Shown: positions 15,368-21,550 of the stretch, one piece after another | Position numbering within the stretch: the first letter of the stretch is position 1 | Layout: each line of letters starts with the position of its first letter | Assembly (NCBI GenBank): GCA_910587235.1 | Contig: CAJUKD010000035.1 | Coordinates: forward strand, 1-21,550 | Length of the DNA: 21,550 nucleotides | Direction: 5' to 3' | Origin: an uncultured Muribaculaceae bacterium | Lineage (GTDB): Bacteria > Bacteroidota > Bacteroidia > Bacteroidales > Muribaculaceae | Program-made: the position numbers and the translations under genes | Notes under the pieces: generated by a model | Database searches by the model: none | What the model saw: the letters and a program-made list of their open reading frames with translations, nothing else | What the model was told of the DNA's origin: nothing

Positions 15368-16954
15368 ATGAAACGTATCTTTCCCGTGGTGCTTTTCAGT
15401 GCCGCCATGGGTGTCGTATTCGCGCAGGATTCCTGGAAAATTGCGGCTGAAACGCGAGCCGACTCCATCAGGGCGAAATTCCTTGATCCGGACGACCGTG
15501 AAGTGCTTGTGGCCGTGCATCGCGGCGACTGGCGTAACTATGCCGAAAATTCCCTTGAGGGAATAGAGAACGCAGTGCGTATGGGTGCTGACATCGTGGA
15601 AATAGATCTGCGGCGGACTGCCGACGGTGAGCTTGTTCTTATGCACGATCCTAAAATCGACCGTACGACAACAGGAAAGGGGCTGGTGTCCGATATGACA
15701 TTAGCCGAACTCCGCAAGCTTCGTTTGCGCAACGGTGTTATGGGGCGCACCCCGTACCGCATACCTACCTTACGGGAAGTGATGCTGGCGCAGAAAGGCC
15801 GCGTGCTTGTCAATCTCGACAAAGCTTTCGACTATTTCGACCAGGTGATGGAAATCCTTGATGAAACCGGAACTGCAGCGCAGGTGATAATGAAAGGCAG
15901 TGCGCCGGCCGACGAAGTACGTAAACGATATGGCTGCCATCTCGATAAAGTGCTATATATGCCAGTGGTGAATATCGACGTTGACGATGCCGTCGAAAAA
16001 GTCAGGGATTATCTTGATGTGCTGGATCCTCCGGCGATAGAACTTGTGTTCGCCGATTCCTGCAATATGGTAGCTCCTGAAATAGGTAGGCTATGCAAAG
16101 GGCGTACGCGTGTGTGGTATAATTCGCTTTGGAGTTCGCTTGCCGGAGGACATGACGACTTCGCGTCGTTGATTGATCCTGACAGAGGCTTCGCTTATTT
16201 GGTCGACAGCCTCGGATGCTCGATAATACAGACCGACCAGCCTCGATTCCTGACGGGTTGGCTCAGCGACAGAGGGGTGAAACGTTGGCAACCCGCTGCC
16301 GCCGACATGAAACGTTTCCGCCGCATGGCCCGTAGAGAGCAGCGAGAGGCCGACTGGGCGCAGTTCTCCCGTTACCGCGATGCCAACAGCCGGCTGACGA
16401 AAGCCCCGGCTGTCGTGTTCATGGGTAATTCTATAACCGACGGCTGGGCAAAAAAACGCCCTGAATTTTTCAACTGCCGGAATATGGTAGGCCGCGGCAT
16501 AAGCGGTCAGACGACATCGCAGATGCTTGTGCGCTTCCGTGCCGATGTCATAGAGCTAAAACCGAAAGCGGTCGTAATACTTGCCGGAATAAACGATATC
16601 GCATGTAACAACGGTGTCATATCGCTCGAAGACATTGCGGGAAACATAAAATCTATGTGTGAAATTGCCCGTGCGGCAGGAATAAAGCCGATTATGTGCT
16701 CCCTTTTGCCCGCTTCGCGCTTTTCCTGGGCGCCTGAACTTGCGCCTGCCGGCGATGTGAAGCGTCTGAATTCCATATTGAAGGCTTATGCTGAAGACAA
16801 CAGTATCGACTTCGTAGACTATTATTCCACGATGGTTGATAACGAAGGTGGTTTTGACTCCCGCTTCACACGCGACGGCGTTCATCCGACAGAGGCCGGA
16901 TATGAAGTAATGGAACAGATTATACAATCTTTTATATCTGCTTATGTTGACTGA
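15368..16954 (+). CDS. Bifunctional glycerophosphodiester phosphodiesterase - SGNH/GDSL esterase
   Basis: This 528-aa exported protein (signal peptide about 1-19, ending VFAQ) joins two enzymes. The GDPD domain (about 45-300) has the catalytic His pair and metal ligands: HRG (51-53), ENSLEG, EIDLR (Glu78, Asp80) and HD (His93). Such enzymes split glycerophosphodiesters into glycerol-3-phosphate and an alcohol. The SGNH hydrolase domain (about 345-528) has all blocks: GNSITDGW with Ser355, GRGISGQ with Gly380, GIND with Asn409, and DGVHP with Asp503/His506. These remove acyl or acetyl esters. Both active sites look intact, so the protein may deacylate and then cleave the same lipid- or polymer-derived substrate. 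The transporter gene overlaps its last 11 nt, implying coupled translation and use of the product. Confidence 0.92.
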   Translation: MKRIFPVVLFSAAMGVVFAQDSWKIAAETRADSIRAKFLDPDDREVLVAVHRGDWRNYAENSLEGIENAVRMGADIVEIDLRRTADGELVLMHDPKIDRTTTGKGLVSDMTLAELRKLRLRNGVMGRTPYRIPTLREVMLAQKGRVLVNLDKAFDYFDQVMEILDETGTAAQVIMKGSAPADEVRKRYGCHLDKVLYMPVVNIDVDDAVEKVRDYLDVLDPPAIELVFADSCNMVAPEIGRLCKGRTRVWYNSLWSSLAGGHDDFASLIDPDRGFAYLVDSLGCSIIQTDQPRFLTGWLSDRGVKRWQPAAADMKRFRRMARREQREADWAQFSRYRDANSRLTKAPAVVFMGNSITDGWAKKRPEFFNCRNMVGRGISGQTTSQMLVRFRADVIELKPKAVVILAGINDIACNNGVISLEDIAGNIKSMCEIARAAGIKPIMCSLLPASRFSWAPELAPAGDVKRLNSILKAYAEDNSIDFVDYYSTMVDNEGGFDSRFTRDGVHPTEAGYEVMEQIIQSFISAYVD

Positions 16955-18302
16955 ATTTCTTAAATTTTTTTCTGTTTCTTCGCCGCTTGAAAGCAATTTG
17001 ACGGAAGCGGAAACACGGCGTCGTTACAGTCGCCTGCGCTGGCAGGTTTTTCTGTCGGCCACGATAGGCTACGGGCTATTCTATGTATGTCGGCTTAGTC
17101 TGAATGTGATCAAAAAGCCTCTGGTCGATGCCGGTGTGCTTTCCGAAGCCGAGCTGGGGATTATCGGCTCCGGTCTGTTTGTGACCTATGCCGTGGGAAA
17201 ATTCGCCAATGGTTTTCTTGCCGACTGCAGCAACATCCGCCGTTTCTTTGCCGTCGGCTTGCTCGTATCGGCTTTGATCAACCTTGCGCTCGGTTTTGTT
17301 GCATCGTTCGCTGTGTTTATGTTTCTGTGGGCACTCAACGGGTGGGCACAGTCGATGGGTGCAGCACCGTGTGTGGTGGCTCTTTCGCGATGGTTCAGCG
17401 ATCGTGACCGCGGTTCTTTTTACGGGTTCTGGTCGTCGAGCCACAACATCGGCGAGGCTATCACCTTTATTGTCACGGCTATGATCGTTTCCTCATTCGG
17501 ATGGCAGTGGGGATTCCGCGGTGCGGCTTTGCTCGGGCTGCTTGGTTTTGTGATAATCGCGCTATTCATGCGCGACACTCCGCAGTCGTGCGGGTTGCCG
17601 CCTGTCGACATCTATAGCGGAGATGTCAGTGCCGCGGAGGAGAAGGACTCCGACAGCCGCTCGGTGACAGAATACCAGCGGCTGGTACTCCGCAATCCTG
17701 CGATATGGATGCTCGCTCTTGGTAGCGCGTTCATGTACATATCGCGCTATGCCGTCAACAGCTGGGGTATATTCTATCTTGAGGCGGCAAAGGACTACAG
17801 TACACTCGAGGCCAGTTCGATGATATCGGTAAGTTCGGTTTGCGGAATTGTCGGCACTGTATTATGCGGCTGGGTTTCGGATCGTTTTTTCGGTGGCCGG
17901 CGTAACCTTCCGGCTCTGATATTTGGGATCATGAATGTCCTGAGCCTGAGTGTGTTCCTCCTGGCTCCGGCCGGACATCCATGGTTGGATGTGGCGGCGA
18001 TGATTGTATTCGGTCTTGCGATCGGGGCGCTGATATGCTATCTTGGCGGACTTATGGCCGTCGATATAGCCTCGAAAAAGGCTTCAGGAGCCGCACTGGG
18101 AGTGGTCGGCATCGCAAGCTATATAGGCGCGGCCTTACAGGACCTTGTCAGCGGTATAGTGATAGGTGGCGGAAAAACGGCAGCAGAGGCCGGTGTGGCC
18201 TCTGCTTACGATTTCACTGCTGTGATATGGTTCTGGATCGGTTCAGCTGTAATTTCCGTGCTTTGTGTGCTGAGCGTCTGGAATGCCCGCGCCAGGGACT
18301 GA
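16944..18302 (+). CDS. MFS organophosphate:phosphate antiporter (GlpT/UhpT/UhpC type)
   Basis: This 452-aa inner-membrane protein has about twelve membrane helices and belongs to the organophosphate:Pi antiporter family that imports glycerol-3-phosphate or sugar phosphates in exchange for phosphate. The residues known to bind phosphate in E. coli GlpT have clear counterparts: Arg50 in FYVCRLSLN, His167 in SSSHNIGEA, and Arg268 in YISRYAVNSW. A hydrophilic central loop lies at about 210-245. The start ATG lies inside the end of the GDPD-SGNH gene (11-nt overlap in another frame), suggesting translational coupling. The coupling favours glycerol-3-phosphate as substrate, but hexose phosphate cannot be excluded. 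UhpC-like sensing instead of transport is also possible, though no partner kinase gene is nearby. Confidence 0.9.
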   Translation: MLTEFLKFFSVSSPLESNLTEAETRRRYSRLRWQVFLSATIGYGLFYVCRLSLNVIKKPLVDAGVLSEAELGIIGSGLFVTYAVGKFANGFLADCSNIRRFFAVGLLVSALINLALGFVASFAVFMFLWALNGWAQSMGAAPCVVALSRWFSDRDRGSFYGFWSSSHNIGEAITFIVTAMIVSSFGWQWGFRGAALLGLLGFVIIALFMRDTPQSCGLPPVDIYSGDVSAAEEKDSDSRSVTEYQRLVLRNPAIWMLALGSAFMYISRYAVNSWGIFYLEAAKDYSTLEASSMISVSSVCGIVGTVLCGWVSDRFFGGRRNLPALIFGIMNVLSLSVFLLAPAGHPWLDVAAMIVFGLAIGALICYLGGLMAVDIASKKASGAALGVVGIASYIGAALQDLVSGIVIGGGKTAAEAGVASAYDFTAVIWFWIGSAVISVLCVLSVWNARARD

Positions 18303-18330
18303 CGCAAGCGGAGCTGAAATTCAGTCTTTT
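18297..18330 (+). terminator. Weak possible terminator between convergent genes
   Basis: GACTGA (18297-18302, including the transporter stop) is the exact complement of TCAGTC (18321-18326, including the ROK stop), followed by TTTT (18327-18330). Inside the loop only a tiny CGC/GCG pairing (18303-18310) is visible. The two convergent genes are just 18 nt apart, so any terminator must overlap coding sequence. This is the only candidate and it is weak. Confidence 0.25.
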
Positions 18331-19280
18331 GCTTCCCATCCGAGAGCCGATGCGCCGAGTATGGCGGCATCGGCTTCCTTGAGTTCGCTCAGGAGGACTT
18401 TGGCTTTACCCCGGAAGATTCCCATCATATTCTTGTCCATTGCCTCGCGCAGAGGTTTCATCAGCAGTTCTCCGGATTTTGCCAGACCGCCGAAGAGAAT
18501 GAATGCTTCGGGTGATGAGAATACCATCATGTCGGCAAATGCTTCGCCAAGAATTGTACCGGTGTAGTTGAAGATGTCGATTGCGAGTTTGTCGCCGTTG
18601 ATTGCAGCGTCGTATACGTCCTTTGATGTTATGGCTTCGATTGGCAGGTTACGCAGCAATGATGGTTCGGTGCGTACTTCGAGGAATTCGCGTGCCGAGC
18701 GTGCCACGCCTGTGGCGGAGCAGTATGCCTCGAGGCAGCCTGTGCGTCCGCAGCCGCACAGACGTCCGTTATTGCGTTTCACGATCATGTGGCCGAGTTC
18801 GCCGGCAAAACCGTCGTGGCCGTATGTCATCTGGCCGTTGATTACGATACCGGATCCTACGCCGGTGCCGAGAGTGATCATTATGAAATCTTTCAGACCG
18901 CGGGCGGCACCGTAGGTCATTTCGCCGATGGCGGCGGCATTGGCGTCGTTAGTAACGGCTACAGGAATGCCGAATTTGTCGCGTACGAGCTGAGCCAGAG
19001 GTATAGGAGTCGGCCATATCAGGTTCACGCCGTCCTCGATGGTGCCTGTGAAATAGTTTGCGTTGGGAGCGCCGATGCCGATGCCGTGGATTTTGTCGAC
19101 AGCGTCGTTCAGCTGGATAAGTCGGGTGATTTCAGTATACAGTTCGTCGATATAGTCGTTGATATCGCTGTGTTTCTGAGTCTTGATGGAGTTGCTGGCA
19201 ATAACGGTGCCACGGGTGTCAACAATGCCGAAAACGGTGTTTGTTCCACCGATGTCAATGCCGAGAACGTAGGGTTTCAT
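18321..19280 (-). CDS. ROK-family sugar kinase (glucokinase-like)
   Basis: This 319-aa cytoplasmic protein has the ROK layout: an ATP-binding loop at the N-terminus (GIDIGGTNTVFGIVD, 7-21), the catalytic Asp112 in TNDANAAAIGE, the second phosphate loop LGTGVGSGIVING (137-149), and the zinc-binding set His164 (GELGH) plus Cys175, Cys177 and Cys182 in LCGCGRTGCLE. There is no DNA-binding N-terminal extension, so it is a kinase rather than a ROK repressor. The likely reaction is ATP-dependent 6-phosphorylation of glucose or a related hexose or amino sugar. It is transcribed toward the phosphodiester operon from its own promoter, so it is probably a housekeeping glucokinase rather than an operon member. 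Confidence 0.93.
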   Translation of the reverse strand: MKPYVLGIDIGGTNTVFGIVDTRGTVIASNSIKTQKHSDINDYIDELYTEITRLIQLNDAVDKIHGIGIGAPNANYFTGTIEDGVNLIWPTPIPLAQLVRDKFGIPVAVTNDANAAAIGEMTYGAARGLKDFIMITLGTGVGSGIVINGQMTYGHDGFAGELGHMIVKRNNGRLCGCGRTGCLEAYCSATGVARSAREFLEVRTEPSLLRNLPIEAITSKDVYDAAINGDKLAIDIFNYTGTILGEAFADMMVFSSPEAFILFGGLAKSGELLMKPLREAMDKNMMGIFRGKAKVLLSELKEADAAILGASALGWEAKD

Positions 19281-19322
19281 TTTTAAGGTGAGTATTTTGG
19301 GTTATGAATGTTTTATAGGAGT

Positions 19323-19359
19323 CAAAGTTAATAAATTTTGCAGTATCGTGCGCAACAAA
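19323..19359 (-). promoter_or_regulatory. Bacteroidetes-type promoter of the ROK kinase gene
   Basis: On the minus strand TAACTTTG (19330 down to 19323) is an exact TAnnTTTG -7 element. Upstream, TTTG (19359-19356) or the adjoining TTG (19355-19353) serves as the -33 element with a 25- or 22-nt spacer, close to the usual 19-21. Transcription would begin near 19316, leaving a leader of about 35 nt before the start codon at 19280. No Shine-Dalgarno is seen. Confidence 0.6.
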
Positions 19360-19389
19360 GAAGGTAAAAGATGGCCGCTTGCGGACGAA

Positions 19390-19431
19390 AACAATCGAAA
19401 AAGGGCGGATTTCCGCCCTTTTTCGATTGTT
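19390..19431 (-). terminator. Strong, symmetrical Rho-independent terminator
   Basis: This is a perfect 20-bp inverted repeat (19390-19409 with 19412-19431) around a 2-nt loop. Its GC core GGGCGGA is flanked by A5 on one side and T5 on the other, so it reads as a terminator on either strand. It lies 20 nt after the DUF6155 stop (19451) and best serves as the end of the leftward DPP5-DUF6155 transcript. It also insulates the ROK promoter just beyond it. Confidence 0.88.
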
Positions 19432-19450
19432 GGATGTCTATATTCGTTGC

Positions 19451-19981
19451 TTAACGGCCTTTGGCGGCTATTGCAGCCAGTGCTTCTTCCGCCGAATTCC
19501 GGATGAAGTTGCGGAAAGCATTTCGTCCGTGTCCGGAGGCGATAAGCTCGTCGACCGCTTTAATGGCATCGCCGAGGCACTCGTGGTTCTGGGCGTATGC
19601 TATAAGGTCGGAGATGATTCGTGCGGTGCCGTTGTACAGTGTCGGAGGAAATCGGTACCAGCTTTCCGCTCCGGCGAGCATACGTAGCGTATCGGCGATT
19701 ACTTTTATCACGTATTCGGCTCCGGGACGGTAGTCGGCTACTTTTTTTATTTCGGCGCGTATGCGGGTGATACGGGCTTTTGAGTGGCCGCGGCTGCTGC
19801 GGTTAAGTTCCTTGGCTATGTTTTCGCCGGCTTTTTCAAGCAGTTTCAGCGGTTGCGGATTGAGGAAGTACTCGAAATAGTCGCGGATTTCGCGGCGCGA
19901 GTCGTAGGCTTCGAGTATTACTTCTGTCAGCTGTCCGGGCGTCATCAGCGCCAGTTCCTTACGTAGTGCCGCTTTCGACAT
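19451..19981 (-). CDS. DUF6155-family protein, unknown function
   Basis: This 176-aa, mostly helical, probably cytoplasmic protein begins MSKAALRKELALMTPGQLTEVILEAYDS and has EIRDYFEYFLNPQP (about 31-44), the pattern I associate with the DUF6155 family of Bacteroidetes. There is no signal peptide, membrane segment or obvious catalytic motif. It is followed by the strong terminator. Its ATG directly abuts the TAA of the peptidase gene upstream (TAAATG), so the two are co-transcribed and probably translationally coupled. No function is known to me. Confidence 0.75.
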   Translation of the reverse strand: MSKAALRKELALMTPGQLTEVILEAYDSRREIRDYFEYFLNPQPLKLLEKAGENIAKELNRSSRGHSKARITRIRAEIKKVADYRPGAEYVIKVIADTLRMLAGAESWYRFPPTLYNGTARIISDLIAYAQNHECLGDAIKAVDELIASGHGRNAFRNFIRNSAEEALAAIAAKGR

Positions 19982-21550
19982 TTATTTGCCCTCCGTCGTT
20001 TTTTCCGGTTTGAGCCAGCGGTCGAACCAGCGGAAGAAGAGGCGCTGCCACATCACGGCGTTCTGCGGTTTCAGGATCCAGTGGTTCTCGTCGGGGTAGA
20101 TAAGCATTTCGGCGGGGATGCCGCGCAGCTTGGCGGCATTGAAAGCTGCCATGCCCTGCGATGCGAGGATCCGGTAGTCGAGTTCGCCGTGGCTGATCAT
20201 TATCGGGGTGTCCCAGCGGTCGACAAAGCGGTGAGGCGAGTTGGCGAAAGTGCGCTGTGCGGCGGCATTGTCTTTCTCCCAGTATGCGCCGCCCATGTCC
20301 CAGTTGGCGAACCACATTTCCTCGGTTTCGAGATACTGTGCTTCCATGTTGAAAATTCCGGCATGTGCCAGCAGGCATGCAAAGCGTTTGTCGTGGTGTC
20401 CGGCAAGATAGTAGATGGAGAATCCTCCGTAGCTTGCGCCGGTGGCTCCTATCCGGTCGCCGTCGATATATGGTTCTTTTTTCATATAGTCGACTGCCGA
20501 CAGATAGTCCTGCATGTTCTGTCCGGGATAGTCTTTTGATATCTGCTCTTCCCATTCAGTTCCGAAACCGGGAAGACCGCGGCGGTTGGGCGCGATCATC
20601 ACATAGCCGTTCGATGCCATAAGGGCGAAGTTCCAGCGATAGCTCCAGAATTGGCTGACGGCCTGCTGCGGGCCTCCCTGACAGTAGAGGATAGACGGAT
20701 ATTTCTTTTGAGCGTCGAATTTCGGGGGGAATACCACCCATGTCAACATTTCCTTGCCGTCGGTGGTCGGGACCATCCGTTTTTCAACCGTTGGCATTGA
20801 TAGCTGAGCGAATACCGGGCCGTTGACATCGGTAAGCGGAGTTGACGATACCCGTCCTCGGCGGTCGATGTCGATGCGTACGATTTCGTTGGGGCGCAGC
20901 ATGGAGTGGCGCATTGTCACGATAGTCTTGCTGTCGGCAGGAGCGAGGCTTGTGTAGTCGGCCTGTTCGTTGACAAGGGTTGTCACTTTAGCTGTGCGGG
21001 TGTCGATGGCGAACACGGGCGCCACGCCGTCCTTGGGGGCGATGAAGAAAATCTGTCTGCCGTCGGGTGCCCATGCGAACTCGTCGATGGTGTAGTCCCA
21101 TGCGGCTGTAAGATCGCGCTTTTCGGCTGTGAAGCAATCAAGCAGGAAAAGGCGGTTTTTATCGGATTCGTAGCCGTCGTGCTCCATGCTGAGCCATGCC
21201 AGATATTTGCCGTCGGGAGAGAATGCGGGCATGGTGTCGTAGCCGTTCATGCCTTCGGTCAGATTGTGGGTTTCGCCGTTTTCAAGATTATAGATATAGA
21301 GGTCGGAGTTGGTGGACACCGCATATTCCAGACCTGTCTTTTTGCGTGATACGTAGACGAGCATTTTGCTGTCTGGATGCCAGGCAAAAGATTCCACGCC
21401 GCCGAAAGGCTTCATCGGAGCCTCGAAAGGTTCGTCGGCCATTATGTCCTTGAGTCCGCTGACTTTGCTGCCGTCGAAATCGCCTACAAAGGGGTGGGGG
21501 ATTTCGGTTACCCATTCGTCCCAATGCTTGTACATCAGGTCGTCGACCAC
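19982..21550 (-). CDS. S9-family dipeptidyl peptidase (DPP5-like), 5' end missing
   Basis: The visible 522 residues run off the right edge, so the start codon and signal peptide are outside the window. The first visible codons encode VVDDLM and are internal. A beta-propeller comes first (PD40-type repeats such as FAWHPDSKMLVYVS, AFSPDGKYLAW, FAWAPDGRQIFF). The prolyl-oligopeptidase alpha/beta-hydrolase domain follows, with the triad Ser in GASYGG (codon 20432-20434), Asp in GELDYRI (20177-20179) and His in DENHWI (20081-20083). The segment ETEEMWFANWDMGGAYW fits bacterial DPP5-type enzymes, which remove dipeptides from periplasmic peptides in Bacteroidetes. Full-length relatives have about 680-700 residues. 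The role is peptide nutrition, unrelated to the operon on the left. Confidence 0.92.
   Translation of the reverse strand: MVDDLMYKHWDEWVTEIPHPFVGDFDGSKVSGLKDIMADEPFEAPMKPFGGVESFAWHPDSKMLVYVSRKKTGLEYAVSTNSDLYIYNLENGETHNLTEGMNGYDTMPAFSPDGKYLAWLSMEHDGYESDKNRLFLLDCFTAEKRDLTAAWDYTIDEFAWAPDGRQIFFIAPKDGVAPVFAIDTRTAKVTTLVNEQADYTSLAPADSKTIVTMRHSMLRPNEIVRIDIDRRGRVSSTPLTDVNGPVFAQLSMPTVEKRMVPTTDGKEMLTWVVFPPKFDAQKKYPSILYCQGGPQQAVSQFWSYRWNFALMASNGYVMIAPNRRGLPGFGTEWEEQISKDYPGQNMQDYLSAVDYMKKEPYIDGDRIGATGASYGGFSIYYLAGHHDKRFACLLAHAGIFNMEAQYLETEEMWFANWDMGGAYWEKDNAAAQRTFANSPHRFVDRWDTPIMISHGELDYRILASQGMAAFNAAKLRGIPAEMLIYPDENHWILKPQNAVMWQRLFFRWFDRWLKPEKTTEGK

Noticed and set aside
18321..19280. ROK protein as a transcriptional repressor of the operon
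   Set aside because: It begins directly with the ATP-binding loop and has no N-terminal helix-turn-helix, so it is a kinase.
19959..20555. 198-codon minus-strand frame overlapping the peptidase gene in another frame
   Set aside because: The peptidase frame contains the complete catalytic triad. This frame is Arg/Pro-rich with no recognisable motif.

Overview
The window looks like a Bacteroidales chromosome segment of roughly balanced GC. The evidence is a SusC/SusD pair, an ECF sigma/FecR pair, Por-type C-terminal sorting domains, start codons without a Shine-Dalgarno sequence, and TAnnTTTG-type -7 promoter elements. The gene style would fit a gut lineage such as Muribaculaceae, but that placement is inference.

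Layout. Positions 1-618 hold a strong + strand terminator hairpin (44-69), an Ala-rich ORF that may be a decayed prophage tape-measure fragment (134-616), and the AT-rich leader of the next gene. From 619 to 18302, eleven genes run in the + direction with gaps of 7-45 nt or a short overlap. They are: ECF sigma factor, FecR-type anti-sigma, a small aromatic-rich lipoprotein, a SusC transporter with an STN signalling domain, a SusD lipoprotein, two tandem paralogous secreted beta-helix proteins, an EEP-phosphodiesterase/beta-helix chimera, an exported Gfo/Idh/MocA oxidoreductase, a GDPD-SGNH two-enzyme fusion, and an organophosphate (GlpT/UhpT-type) MFS transporter that overlaps the preceding gene by 11 nt. 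The operon converges on a leftward ROK sugar kinase (18321-19280) with its own promoter. A perfect 20-bp inverted repeat (19390-19431) then separates this from a leftward pair, a DPP5-like S9 peptidase (cut by the window edge) followed directly by a DUF6155 gene.

How the genes may work together. The sigma/anti-sigma/STN-SusC trio is a classic trans-envelope substrate-sensing switch. The locus otherwise resembles a polysaccharide-utilisation locus, but no gene is a recognisable glycoside hydrolase or polysaccharide lyase. Its enzymes are instead phosphodiester- and ester-cleaving (EEP, GDPD, SGNH), and its inner-membrane transporter belongs to a phosphate-ester antiporter family. My working hypothesis is a phosphodiester-utilisation locus. 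Surface beta-helix proteins and SusC/D would bind and import a glycerophosphoryl-, inositol-phosphoryl- or teichoic-acid-like polymer or lipid headgroup. The EEP and GDPD domains would split the phosphodiester, the SGNH domain would remove acyl groups, and the OPA transporter would import the released phosphate ester. The domain assignments are well supported by visible motifs. The substrate is inference.
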